From positions 17,986,192 to 18,050,191 of the forward strand of contig NC_037603.1 of the NCBI RefSeq assembly GCF_003073045.1: DNA of 64,000 nucleotides, given 5' to 3'. Under the pieces are notes generated by a model. That model searched no databases, was not told where the DNA came from, and worked only from the letters and a program-made list of their open reading frames with translations. This document shows positions 1 to 33,300 of the stretch, one piece after another. Source of the DNA: Pomacea canaliculata (Eukaryota > Mollusca > Gastropoda > Architaenioglossa > Ampullariidae). A program made the translations under genes and the position numbers. Position 1 is the first letter of the stretch. The number at the start of each line of letters is the position of its first letter.

Positions 1-284
1 CTTTTAGTCATTTCAGATGATTAGCATTGCTGCCTAACTCTTCTGGCATCTTTGCACTGCACATGCAAATGTACATTTATTATTTGTGACTCTGAGATCA
101 CACCTAAGTAGTTTCTGAAACTTTTGTACCATACTAAGGGGCTTCTTTAGAACTAGTCATTTATTTCTAATGCTCCTGAAGTCACTCCATACACCACCAT
201 AAATAACAATATTTATGATCAATTTATGCTTGACACTTTGCTGATCTTGAATGATTATTTAGTATTATTGATTTCTTCTCACAG

Positions 285-19792
<19,508 letters not shown>

Positions 19793-22700
19793 TAAGGCGC
19801 TGAGTGGCAGAGTATCTACTGTCTCCTGTTTGTCATATTTGTTAAATCCATGATCTGCAGTCAAAGGCCACTCTTCACTCATTTCAGTACTTGTAATACT
19901 CAGCAGATGTATTCGGAATGTAATCTGTTCAGACTGTTGTATCTCACAAGCTGTGTATCTTCTGAAGCTGATAGGGGTTTACCCCTCTCCTTTTTTTCGT
20001 TTTGTTTAGTGCATGAAAAAAGTACACATGAAGGCTTTCCCATTGTAAGAGAACAATAAATCTGTTGACAGCAATTGTTACGGCCATTACATTTCCTTCT
20101 GCGGAACACAGTCTGTGTGTGTCATTAATTTTCAGAATGAGGCATCAGTGTGTATCTATATGGCTATGATTTTTATAGCTTTTAAAATGTGATTGTGATG
20201 TGGCTGAGATTTCCCCCTCCCCCCTAAGGTTTCATTGCTGTATGTTTTAGTTTATATAAAATGTTTGGGTTTTTTTACTTACATGTACAGACGTATAATT
20301 CTTGTCAGGCAAACCTCATGTGCCTTAACAGAAAACTGATTTCAATGGTGCTAATACATATAATTTTGAAAGAGTGTTCTGCTCAATCTCTTTTTAAACT
20401 ATGGATCCTGCATTTTACAACAACGAAAAAAAACCCTGCTGTGCCTTTTGAAAACAACCAGACACCTAGGTCTTAGGTGGATGGGTGCTGAACAGAGTTG
20501 GACTTGCTGTGATCACTCAACTCACTGCCATTTTAACTTAAATATAAGCAGCTTTATATGTATAATATGCAATGTTTGTTTTTAGATTTGTGTAACAGTT
20601 TGTTTCACTTTAGTTGTGGGCAGAGACTTTTCCAGTTGTAGCAAGTTAGCGTCACAGCTGTGTAACATCTACTTCTCTTCATTCATGTCTGTATGGTTGC
20701 CTGTATTTTTTTATACCATGTGAAACAAGTCATAATACTACGTCAGCAATTCGAGCCTTTTTTTTTTTTAACGGGTGCTTGAACTTGCCCGTATAGTTTC
20801 TCTATCTGCCTAGAGGCCAGTGTGGTGTTGTGTCTGTCCAATGCAACTGGATGTACAGTATTGCTGCCTGCAATCAGCATAAGTTTAAGGCAAGACCCAT
20901 CGCGACTGTGGGAGTTGCACAGACATGGAGATATATGCATATAGGTTGGATAAAAGGAAACTAATCAGGAACTGGAAAGTGATAATTAGCAGGACTGTTC
21001 AAATAATAATGATAAATAATTTTAAAAACTAGAGGTTCAAGGGGATAGTCTTATTCAGTTCAGTACATTTGGCTTTACATCAAAATACACAGACTAATAA
21101 AATTCTTTATAGGGAAAATAATAATTGTTTCTCTAAGAAGAAAGTCTTATGCCACAAAAGCAATGACAACTACAAAACTGTACAGTTTATATTAGAACAG
21201 TCTAAAAGATGTGAACAACATTGAGTTTGCTTGAGTGCCAAAATCACTAGTATGGAATTTATATTTGCACAATTAACCACATAATCTTTCATTAAACTTA
21301 AAGCCACACTAAGCAGGAACTCTTCATATTTTTGTCTTTTACTTTTGTACAGTATTTCTCAACCATCTCTTAAAAGTCCTAGAAACATTAGCAAATAAAA
21401 GTGCACCCAATGTGTCTATATATATATATCTTGTACATACATTTTATACACATTTCCACAGTAAATATTTTAGATTTTTATCTCTAGTCATTTTGAAGGA
21501 GTACGAATGATCAGTTGCATTTCTCGGTTCGTGGTTTGTCAAGGTCGTCTCTAGTCAAGCCGTTTTGTGCTAAACATACCAGTGTTCCTAAGTGGGTCTA
21601 TCTAGTTATATCCAGCATTGTGCAGCTCCTTTTGTGCAAGACCGATACATTTATGTGGGAAATTCATCTTGCCTAACAGCGAAATAACAGCATACATTTG
21701 AAATAAAGTTCATTTTTTATATATGGCTTGTAGCTTTTCTGTATTGTCTGCTGAAGATAAAATATCAAATACAGTGCCATCACTGATTGAACCATTTATA
21801 TCCTGTGTGGATTATTATTTTCTTCAACAATAAAACAAATTTTTTTGAGCACCCCTTTCACTTGAGAAAAAAAAAAACCTATTACTTTTGCTGATTTGTA
21901 ACATATAATAGAAATTATGATTCAACTGATTTTTGTTTTGTCAACTTCTTGCACTTCTGTTCAAATCTATCGAGCACTGGCATCCAAACCTAGAGATGTG
22001 TGCAGTGCAGTGTACTTTCAACAGTCAACCCATTTGGGTTGAGAAAGGTAAGACAGCAGCGAAGAGATGAATAACATTCACACACAGCTGCTGTCAAAAA
22101 AATGGCAGTCTCTAACATTTCACTCCCAAATGACCAAAAGGTTATTCTACCACCTTTACTTTTTTTTAACCCAAGATTTGCGAGATCTTAAAACTCTCCC
22201 ACATATCATCTGAGCTGACACTCGGCCCATATTCCCATTCCTGTCTGTTCTGGTTCACTACCATCTCAAAACAATATATATTATAAAATGAACACTTACA
22301 TTCTTTATTTCAGAGCAATAATGGTTTGGAATTAATAAAAATGATTTAAGGTGATCTATTTTACTGATTAAACAGATTTTTTCAAATTCTTTTGCAACAA
22401 AAGATAAGTGGAGGAAGTCAAATAAGTCAGAAATATATTATTATGCAATGATTTCAGCAACAGTCTCTGAACACAGTTTAATGGAAGCTGCAAAGAACTT
22501 TTCTGCAAAGAACACACAATTGCAAATTTTATAAAACACAAACACACCCCAAACCCGTCTGTTTTCAGGCAGAATCAAACCTTTTTTACTAGTTCAAACT
22601 AAATTATTTAGCTTTTGTTAATAAGAAATAAAAAAATGCTTACAATGCACATCCTTTTTAAAGCCACTTGAAGATGCAAATAGTCTCCCTGCATGATTGT

Positions 22701-23752
22701 GTCACTACGCAACATGTACTATGTTGTTGGAAAAGCAAGTACCTGTAGAAATGTCACTTGTTATGCAAAAACACTGGCTTCAACTATTACCTATATTTAA
22801 CGGTGTGATCTTTGAGACTGTCCATTCACACAGCTTCACTCAATATTACCCCCAGATACAGTGTATTAACATTTCATCAGTCATCACCACAAAATAATTT
22901 TTCACTTGATTAAAGTCCCTATGCAAAGAGACTAACTCCAACGACTTTATAATGCCTATAGGATGGCACAGAAAAAGGTAAACAATATAGTTGAAAATGA
23001 ATATGATAACATGAGAGAATGAAAACTAGTCTGTGATGTGTAATCTTTTCAGAATGAACAGCATAAGAAAAGTACAGCAAATAATTCCCCTGAGAAAGAA
23101 ATCTTGCTAGTAAAGTGTCACCATACTGTAAGCGATATAAAAATATATGTTACCATTATACCAATGTACAAGCTAATAAAGTTTTTAAAAAATACTACAG
23201 ATGCTGCATGCATCATTCAGAAATACATGTGTAGAGTATATCACTTTATCAGGTAAAGTTTATACAGCACACATTTTATTCATTCAGCAAAACAGGAATT
23301 ATACACACTTGTTTATCAGCAACTACTGAGGACATTCTGGAGATCCTGAGTTTCAAACCAAACTTAAAACTTTTTTTAAAATATCCCTGTTTTAGTCTTC
23401 TAAAAAAACACCACCAAAAGTGTTTAAGTCCTTGGCTGATGTGGCTAAAACACAACCAAAATAAACTTACCTTGCCCCTCACCCAAATCCTTCTCTAAGT
23501 ATGTACTCCTAACCCTAGAATAAACCAAACACCACCTATAATCTAAAAACTAAAACTGACCACCATCCATCGATCTGTGCCTTCAGTTCACATAATAAAC
23601 ACACACATACACACTTCTCCCAAAGAAGTCTTAGTAAAATGAGAAAACTTGACCACAACATAATCCAAGGGCAAACATATCACTGGCTACACTCTGTCCT
23701 GATTACATTGCAAAGGTTATTTACACTGGTGCAATAACTGATTCTGCTTCTT
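19793..23752. other. Convergent 3' region between collagen IV and CEP19
   Basis: No coding exon was found here. The collagen 3' UTR starts after the TGA at 19790-19792. AATAAA hexamers on the + strand near 20055, 21703 and 21829 are candidate polyadenylation signals. The last is the most plausible distal end because a U-rich stretch follows. On the - strand, an AATAAA (TTTATT on the + strand) near 23276 could end the CEP19 transcript about 480 bp past its stop. The remaining 1.4 kb is plain AT-rich sequence with no recognisable repeat. Confidence 0.6.
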
Positions 23753-24262
23753 CTAGAATTCAGGATCAGACCCGTCTCCTGAGTCCCAGCCTGATGTTTC
23801 CACTCTTCCAAGTTCAGTCTCAAAGTCAATCTCTACATTATACTGGAAGTCTGGGTCACCTGGTTTCTTGCGATTCTTTTCAAAAGTTGAATCCATTTGA
23901 AGCTTTTTGCGAGTTAGTGTCTCTGGATCCACTTTGTTCAGATCTTCATTGGGGTCAAGGGTGTCTATATCATTGTTTCGCGCTATGCTGACCTCAAGGC
24001 TCATGCCACACAGCTTGTCCTTCATGATCGTCAGCAAACGATGAAGCTGAGCTTCTGGTAAAAGCTGCACAAATCTTGCATGGCGTTTATTCTCTGTCAA
24101 TTCTTTGATAGCGGAGGAAATGTTGGAATGCTTAGTGAAGCTCCGAAGTGGCATAGACCTTCGCCGAAGTTTATTTGCCTTCCAGTCCTTGTATGTGATG
24201 ACAAGCGTGGGTGGATCAAAACGAAGACCACATTTCAAAAGTTGCAAGGTCGTTGTGGTCAT
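23753..24262 (-). CDS. CEP19: Centrosomal protein of 19 kDa (CEP19)
   Basis: CEP19 is a small protein of the mother centriole and ciliary base that, in vertebrates, recruits RABL2 and the CEP350/FOP complex for ciliogenesis. The 169-residue product matches the family along its length (human about 163-167): KCGLRFDPPTLVITY near the N-terminus, MPLRSFTK, HARFVQLLPEAQLHRL, then DPNEDLNKVDPETLTRKK, FEKNRKKPGDPDFQYNVE and the C-terminal GWDSGDGSDPEF. Start chosen: the first in-frame ATG, at 24262, in MTTTTLQLLKCG; codons further upstream contain no ATG. A possible splice acceptor (TTTTACAG, next to 24287) suggests an untranslated upstream exon. It would place a 17-nt upstream ORF (24271-24287) ahead of the start. 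It is transcribed towards collagen IV and in tandem after the STAG gene. Confidence 0.93.
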   Translation of the reverse strand: MTTTTLQLLKCGLRFDPPTLVITYKDWKANKLRRRSMPLRSFTKHSNISSAIKELTENKRHARFVQLLPEAQLHRLLTIMKDKLCGMSLEVSIARNNDIDTLDPNEDLNKVDPETLTRKKLQMDSTFEKNRKKPGDPDFQYNVEIDFETELGRVETSGWDSGDGSDPEF

Positions 24263-27200
24263 GGTAACGTTTATCACCTATATTCATCTGTAAAAGATGG
24301 CCTTCGTAAGTTTCTTGCCTGCTTTGAGTAATAACCTATTCACATGCTACTTTGTAAAGACAACCAAGCAAAATGTTTTCTGTCATTTACCAGACTACAA
24401 GTTCTTAAGACCATAGACATTTAACAGTAATAAATGTGTCAGTGAGTTAGTTTTTATGGATGGTTCTGTATGTGTGTGAAAAAGGCGACAGAGACATAAA
24501 AATCATGTAAACAAAAACGTAATGCTGTTTTGTTAGATATTGAAAGTCTGCCAGCAATCGAAAACAGAGAAAAATACTGTTTTTCGCTACTGCTCTAACA
24601 GAAAATCAAAAATAAAAGCCGCATACATACAACAAAGTTGTCAAATGTCGAAAGCGAAACTTTTTTCAAATTGTGCAATGCTAGATGACACACACCAAGT
24701 ATACTTTAAACATACTTACGCGAATAAAATTTTAACTTCAATTATTTCTTTGTAGCATATTTCCTCATAAGTCTCTTTGACGACAGATAAAACTGTTGAG
24801 AAACTTCTGGCGCTCTGGTTTCCAACATGCCACAACGAAGCGTCTGTGAGATTTACTTCCCTTGCGGATGGCAGCTACTCGGTATTTTCACAGAAATATA
24901 CAAATATGTCGATATCTGCCTTTGTGTGCACTTTTGGAGACATAATAACGGCAGTAGAGGTGATTATGTGAAGAAACTGAATGTAACGTACATAAATTCA
25001 CTCTAATATTCAGTCTCATACTCCTATGCTATCAGTTTTCTAGGCGTGATCATTGGGAAGGAACCAGGGACCTGATCACCATTCCGTGAAGAAACAGAAG
25101 GAAATAAAAGGACTCCTTCCCTTCTAAAATTTTTTTAATAAAGTTTTTAAACTCCTGTGTTTCAATTTCTTTATTCTCATCTGGATTTTGCTGTTGGTAA
25201 GCTTTTCTAATTCATAGATGAATCAACTAACACCCAATAAAATCACTAATGTTGCTATTAAACTAGTTTTCCATCACCTGCACTTGAAGTATAATCTTTG
25301 TGCATGGCGCTTCTAGAAAATACTGTTAAAATAGTTTCACCCTGTACACTAAAAAAAGCGGCCTGTGGTGTACCAACCTTTTCACAAGCCCCCAAAATGT
25401 GCAAATCTCTTGTGCGCTAGTTCACAAACTCAACTGATGATTCATACTTTAATGCTTTTTTTTCTTATTCCAATAATTCAACAACAGCGTTTAGGGGTCA
25501 TTGGATGACTGCTCACTCGAGCTAAATCAAACCCAAGTGGACATAAATTTGAAAGAACTGCAGACTCCCATCAGCGCGAGTACTCAGTAGTCACAAGCCT
25601 ACCCTTTGTTCTGGGTGTGGATTAAATAGCTAATAGACATACTGTATGAGGCGTTGGGTAACTGTGCGTTGGTAATGACAAAGCGGCAAGCCTGATGATT
25701 TAAAAAAAAAATTGGTCTTGAAACTGACAAGGTCTGCACAAGTAAATTTGTGCTAACCTTGCAGTGTGGATATGTGCATGCACATGCTTATACATACCTG
25801 TATAGGGATGTTTATAACAATGGATCCATATATGTCTGTCATTTTATATTTCTCTTAATTTTGTTTTGAATATTTTAAGCAGACATTTATCTATAAAACA
25901 TACATTTAAAACTAAAAAGTTTTAAATTTTTGAAAAAGCTAAAAATGAATTGGTGACACCATGAATACATTCACGTTCATGGTGACACTGAAGATCATCA
26001 GGACAGAGTTCAGGTACATTCAGAAAGTTGGGTATAACCAGGAACTTCTATCTCATCCGTGGTATAACTGTGCTCCTTGCTCTGGTGAACAATTAATCTA
26101 GTTAAAGTGTAAATTTCTGATGTCACTCTAAATCTACTGCGGGAGTTAGCAATGAATTCTAGACTTTTCCTAAATCAGAAAGTAAATCCAATTAAAGTCA
26201 TGTGACTGAAAGTGGATAGGGGAAGAAAAACATCAAAAAGAAAGTTCAGAATTTTTTCCCCCCAAACAATAATGCACAACTTTTGTTGTGGCAAAAGCTG
26301 AAATGCCAGAATCCTGTGTTTACGTCTTATTTCCATATTTTACTGACTTTTAGTTTAAAAAAAATTAAATTGACAGACATCTTCTCCATACTCTCACAAA
26401 CATTGAAAAAACATTGCATCTTTTTTTAATGAAATGCTGTACAACATAACAATGATTACTTAGACACAACAAGCAAGTTTTTTTTTTAATTATAAGGAGA
26501 CAGAAACATGTTCCTGTTCACATAAATCATGACTAGATTCAACTCTTTATATTAGATAATCATTAACAAATGATTTTTGGAACTTGCAATTTTGATAGCT
26601 ATACTTAGCTACAGAAGACTTGTCACCTTAATAAGTTAATAAGTTAGATTATGAAAGTGGACCATGAATGAGAGATAGTAGAAATAATTTGATTTTTAAT
26701 TTAAAATTATGAAAACGCCTAGAAATGTGGACTGGTGTTATTGCAGAAGGACTGCAGCAATGAAAAAGTGTACAATGTGTGACGATGCACAAGTAACATA
26801 ATCAAATCATGAAAATGAACAAGTGAGTAGACAAAGCTGTAAGATGACATGCACCAAAATATGTGCAGCATGTATGTGTGTGTGTGATTTGAATAACTAA
26901 CAAGGTGAATCATAGACTGTAAACCAAATTTGACTTTTAAGAAGTGTGTTCATTTGCTGTGATCTCCCACTTGAGGCTTGAACCATTGATTTGACAAATT
27001 ACATGTAGTGTACAAATGAAAGGTCAAGCTTTTCTGTGTATGGTGATGTCTGTATGCAAGCTTATGTCTTAAGAATGGAAGGTAGGTATACACCCACACT
27101 TTGGGAAATAGCATCTTGAGTCAAGCTTTACCCTGTTAGACATGCTCAAAAAAGATTTTGCAACCCACTAGTTCTTCAATGTCACATTCTGAGTTGAGCA

Positions 27201-27361
27201 GCAAACACAAAGCAAATGCTTAGAGAGGTTGTGGAGTCCCAGATTTGCTGTCTGGACATTGCTGTATCAAGCTGCACAGAAAGTGATATCAGGCAGGCAT
27301 CTTCCTGGTTCCTAATTTGCAGTCATGGTGGATGGGATTATGTCGACTTGCTGGTGTGATT
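24263..27361. other. Intergenic region between STAG and CEP19 (same strand), including the STAG 3' UTR
   Basis: No coding exon or recognisable repeat was seen. It should hold the 3' UTR of the STAG transcript (stop at 27362) and the 5' UTR and promoter of CEP19. TTTATT, a reverse-strand AATAAA, occurs near 25168 and at other places, so the polyadenylation site cannot be fixed. Sequence is AT-rich with short A and T runs. Confidence 0.4.
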
Positions 27362-30300
27362 TTAGTAACTGCTGTGACTGCCCAGATCAGACTAGGGAGA
27401 GAGAGACAAAAAAATAAGTCAGCGTTATTCCAGTAAATCTCAGAAAAATACTGTGACTAGTGATAAAGACTGATAGCTCATTTCCTGTAAACTAGACTTA
27501 AGAGTCTTAATTAAGAATGAATATATCATGGACACTATTTCGTTTGTTTTCTGTTCATGAAGTGAGGGTAAGTCATTTGTCCTAGCTAAATCAAAGGCAA
27601 GCATGTTATTTCTTTAGTTATAAAGCAGTGTCTAGACTCCATAGATGTTTACCCCTGGGATCATTGTCAAAGCAACGGCATCCTTTCCCTCAGGTAAAGT
27701 AACATAAAGCAGTAGAGTGCATTGTTACTATGGAGACAATCAGAAGTTTACCTTTTATTTCCCCTATCCTATTTTGGCCCAGCACAACAACTTACCCTGA
27801 TAAATATTGCAACGGTAATTGAAAAACATGGTGAAATGCATAAATTCTCTGTAACTTAGCATTCTAAGGAACAGTAAGGTCTGATTTTAAAACTTATCAT
27901 TAGAATCTGCAATTTGATCAAACAGAGCAGACCAAAGCATAGGAAGCAGGCATACATAATTTACACAGGTAAATTTATGCACGTAGGCACACTGTAATTT
28001 AGTAAGTTATAGTACCAGAGCTGTTACCTATTGTTTTCTTTACATCAATTTATCATTACTCAACAGACATGCTCAAAATACATTTAATTTTAATGTTATG
28101 AAACTGACAACCTCACTGATGTACAAGGTTAGAAATATAGAGCTTATTCATTAACTCAGAACTAAATCTGCTTAAGCATTTAAATGCGGCGTACTGTCAT
28201 AAGGAAGGGAAAGTAGCTGATAAAAATGAATGATACAATTCAAAACAGCCACCAGGAAACCTGATCTACTATCTTTGATTTCAAAATTTACTTTCAACTG
28301 AAATCCAAATATAAACTGAAGTAAAATACTAAAGAAAAGAGGGAAGGGTCACAATAAATAATGTTCAAAACACAGATTGTGTCCTTCTCAACTGATGTCA
28401 ATGCCCATGTGTTCCTGTGGTCTTGCCTATTAGTTACAAGACAAGATCTCATCATTATACACTGGGGTGAATATGGTAGCATCATTACTTCATGCAAGAA
28501 ACTTCTTACAACAACCAAGACACAAGACTATCAAAAGCTCATTAGTGTGGTCAAAAGCCTTTCAGTCTGAAAGAACCATCAGCTCCAGAAAAAAAAAGCA
28601 GTATACATGATCTAGCTCACTCGCTATCTCTCGTGCGCACACACATATCCTTGCTTGCTAACTCGCATATACCTTGGATAGATTCTGTTAAGTATACAAC
28701 AAACAAGCATCGCTGGTGACTTAGAAGCAACAAATAACATCAGCTTTGATCTCTTCTGTTTATATATTAATTATAAGGACAGATTTAGATAGATTCCTGT
28801 TTACAACATTAAATGGTGAAATCTAGAAAGGGATAGATTTTAATAAAACAGATAGTCAGACCAAATTAAAATTAGTTACAACTTCAATTGTGCTTTTTCA
28901 TAAAAGTTCATAACCTTCAGCAGATTGTTTTTTTAAGCGCAACCAAAGAAATCACACACCACATAAAAAGTTCAGAGAACCTCCACATGCCACACGTTGC
29001 TTTAAAAGAACAGGCAAGGGAGGGTTGTCATTTGCTGTTGACAGTAGTCTGAACGTTTAACAGCCTCAAACCTGACGGGTGTGCATTAAAATAAGCCATA
29101 TATCACAAAATTGTAGCTGCAATATGCCAGTCAACATGACACTAAGCACTATCTTAGTTAAAGCATGTCTCCAACCTTCATTGTAGTTACAAGATTAACA
29201 CGTATCACAGTTTTATCTAAAATGTCATCTACCTTTTCATCTTCCACCCTATTCCCTGCTTTCAGCGGTCCGGTGGCGCAACGGTTAGCGCTGTTAGCGC
29301 CTGTCACCAATACAGTGAAGGTTGGCTGCCCAGAGTTCATTTCTCGTCTCGGGCACGATGTTCTTTCTCTGCACGTGGCATCTGTTTACAGGGCTGGCTG
29401 CTTGCCGTAATATAGCCTTAGTTGCTGACACGGCGTAAAACACCAATTCCCCCCCCCCTATTCCCTGCTTCTCATCCACTGCTATTTCACCAGTTAAGTG
29501 TGCTGCAGTATCCAAGTGAAAGCAGATATTTTGTGACAAGCTGCAAGTGTCTCTATAGTCTCTATATGCAGCTATTACGTCTAAAAGATGGTAAAAATTA
29601 GGGACAGGATAAATTTTCAAGCTATTACCATAACTTTACATGTAGAACCTTAGGGTACAACTCACAAGAGTAATAATTAACGATAGACCATAACAGCTTT
29701 CTGCATCTCCAAATCCCTGGAACATATTCCTGGTATCGCATTCTTGGCAAGACAGAACAGGAGGGTATTTGACTTTCCCCAGAGTTCCCAACATATTCAA
29801 TGTTTTTACTAAGTCTCAGTCTGCATTAATACTTCATACACTACACCCAGCTGTCCATGACACTGAAGTATCTGGTCACTGTCTGGTCTCAGGTTACAGT
29901 ACACACAAGCCATTCACGAGCACACACGATGTTGAACATCTACTGCAGGATTTTATTTTCTTTTAGACAGTGCAGGATTATGGACAAACAAAGTGTGTGT
30001 AGGGACTAATGAAATCTGACTACTGCACAGCTTCTGGTAGCTCACAACACCAAAGCTGGACTCACGTAAGCAGGAGGTACCATGTGAGGCGGCTGCTGTT
30101 GCTGGTGCTGTCAAAGCACATCCGTGTTAGAACAAGGATTGCAGTTAGCATATGGCATACAGCATTAACAGACTCCAATATCTCTGTATTCACAACTTTA
30201 TGGCGTTTTATTTTAAAGATTTTTTTTTCTTTTTGCAAACAAGTTTCCTAATTCTGCTGCTCTTCTATGGGAAGCAGCAGAGTAGGACAGAAGGACGACT

Positions 30301-33300
30301 ATAACATTATAAGAAATGTGTGTAACATTATGAGAAATGTGCTAAAGAATCATTCTTTGCATACCCCCCCAAAAAAAGAAAGTTTGCAGGATCTTTCTAC
30401 CTGCTGACATTTGCAGGAGGCACTTGCAGGTTTAGGAAAGAAGATAGGAATGTACCTGCAAACTGGCCAAGGAGTCTACTGCTGTGAATCACCAAAAAGA
30501 GTTAGCAATAACACCATCTGACCTCTGAGGAGGTAGAAGTTGGCAGAGGAAAGGGAGCGAATATTATATGATGTGAAACAGTTGCTCTGGATGGTCTGAC
30601 ATTGTCAAAATGTTACAGAGATATACACTACTTGTTACAAAGACTGCCTGAATTTATCAGCACACATTCTCTACTTCTCTTTCCTGCTGGGTTTTTTTTG
30701 CCTCTAGAATGTTCTCATGCAGTGGAACAGCAAGACTAGCAAAAGATCATGGAAACAATTCACATTGCTGACAGATATCAGCTCTATTACAAACACTAAA
30801 TTTGAGAATAATATATTTTTCTTAATTTTTTTTTTTTTACTGAAAAGATTTACACAAACAATTATTTTACAAAAAATCATTCAAGAAGCCAATTCTTCTG
30901 ATTACATGTAATCTATTTCGACGTCTATAGGCCAAATATACAGGTGGCTTAAACCACATAGCTATACTCACCGATGTATCGTCTATATACTGGGAGGAAG
31001 ATCCCTCCTCAAAAATAGCCCCTCCGCTGCCCCCACCTGCATGGTGGGGATAGTACTGGCTCTGCTGCTGTGGAGTCAATGGCTGTTGTGGCTGGGGGGT
31101 CATGACAGCATGACCCTGTGAGGTCATGGCCTGTGGGTGTGGGGAGTGGCGGTAGTACTGTAGGCTGTGCTGCTGGCTAGAACTGCTGCTGCTGACGGAT
31201 GATGGTGTATCATACTCGCTGATGGCTGCTCCTTCTGAAGACAAATTCATCTGTGCCCTGCCACAAGAGGCAAAATCTGTCTCTGCTAAAAAGTGCAAAA
31301 AAATTTGTTTAAAAAAAACCTCTGGGTTGAGCTACATGATACTATTTTCCCAAACATCCGTTTAACACGCTGGCCATCTCCAGAAAACTTTTCCTTAAGA
31401 TTTCAACTCACTAGTCAGAAAAGATGCTGTGCATCCGATGTTTTCTGCCTACCAAGTCCCACAAACTCAAACCATCAACCTTCTTATCCCTCAATCTTTC
31501 CTCTACTCACCTTCTGTTATCACACACACACACCCCTCAACCCCATCCCTGTACCTTGGGGCTAATAAGGGCAAAGACAAAGGAATCCTGAAAACAGGGA
31601 AGTGTGCTAGAACAATCTTCTCACGTCTGGGTCAAAGGCTGCATGTGACGAGAGTAGTTAGGATCAAGCTGTCGTTGTACATCCTGCTGCTGGGGTTGCT
31701 GCTGTTGGTGTTTTTGATTGTTCATCCAGGACACCTGCGCAGGTGGAACCACCGAAGCACCTCCAGACTGACCTGCCGTACCTGTGCTTCGTGACCTGCA
31801 AATCCCAAATTTGTTTGGCCAACAGCCCAGGGGTAAAACAAGGGTAAGAACAATTAAGTCCTTGGTTCATTGTGATGAAGGCTCCAGTCAAAATGCCATA
31901 AACCTGTTGTTAATATTATCTAAAAAGCTATTTATTCAGACTGCATTAAATGAAGATAAAGCAAGGTTGTCCAAACCACAGCAATCGACAAAATAAAAAC
32001 AAACTGTGGTGTGCATGCATGAGTATGTGCACAACAGAACAGGATGGAATGCATATACAGCATATCTAGTCATCATAGTGTCAAGCTTTCTCAACACACC
32101 TGATTGCCTAAGGCTTTGTTAAAAATAGATTTTATTGGACTTTAAAGGATATTGGAAAGACAGTGCCATGTTGACAAATCATGCATCTCATTCATTTTTT
32201 AATATTTTATTAGGCGAAACTAACTGTATTGAATAGTAAAAAGTCAGCATGAATTTTGCTTGCACTTTTGTTTTAAAAAAAATCAGTTCATTATTTTGCT
32301 CTGAAATTTTCTGTCACATTTCATAGGCATCTGAAAGGTTGCTATAACATTAATATTTTCTGTTATAATGTTTGTTATTCTCCGACATAATGCAATGCCA
32401 AGTTCCCCCAGCTGGACTTTTTCTACTCAAAAAACTATCAACTGATCTAGGGAAGGAGTATATATTCAAAAGTGGAATAAGTTGTTCATAAATTTACAGA
32501 TTTTGAAATTTTTTCAATGATGTTCCTTGAATTTTTTTTTTTTTTATTGTAAAAAAAATTAATGTTAGCACCGGGCACTCAGTTCACTCCCATCTGCCTT
32601 AAACATGAAACAAATGTTAAAAGTAATGTCTGCAAAAACTTCCAGGCAAACATCTCTATCATATATGTCTTATATCTCATTTTTATGATCACATTTTTAG
32701 CAGGATAAAAATTTAGGTACCGAAAGAAATTAGTATCGTAAATTTCGGTCTACTGAACAAACCTGTATGTAAAAATCTACTAAACTTTTTTTTTAATCTC
32801 TACTTTTTTTCACAAATAATCTGGTGTGGCTTATAAGCCATAAATATATGCAACTTGAAATCTGCATCAAAGGCATGATCTGAACAGATCTGAATGCTTC
32901 AATTGTATGCTCTAAAAATGTGAACAGTTAACACTTTAACATGGAGCTCATCAAAAAATTAATCAGAATCAGAAAAACCCGCATCTCTGTTTAAGCCACA
33001 GGGTTTAAAGCTGGGGGAAAAAGTCATGGTTTATAGTCCAAAATTTACAGCTTTATTTACGGTGTCATTGATGAGATATGCAAAAAAGTTAGGTAAGAAC
33101 AAGTATCAATGTTGATGCATACATGGTTTCTGTTCGAAGAATTATGCCACCTTATTCACCAGCGAAATGTCTTTTTGCTCACTCGCTCTAACATACACTA
33201 TTACGTTAGAGAAAAAATTTCAATATTATCTAAGAAATAGGAACTTCACAAGAAACATTAACCAAACTCTAAGACAATAAACATGGCCAAGCAACACCAA

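Noticed and set aside
29165..29620. ORFs on both strands around 29.3 kb
   Set aside because: They overlap the SINE and its flanks and come from its GC-rich body.
30867..30971. Extension of the STAG frame past 30972 to a stop at 30867
   Set aside because: A strong GTGAGT donor at 30971 and a phase-matched terminal exon make it more likely intronic; kept only as a possible retained-intron isoform.
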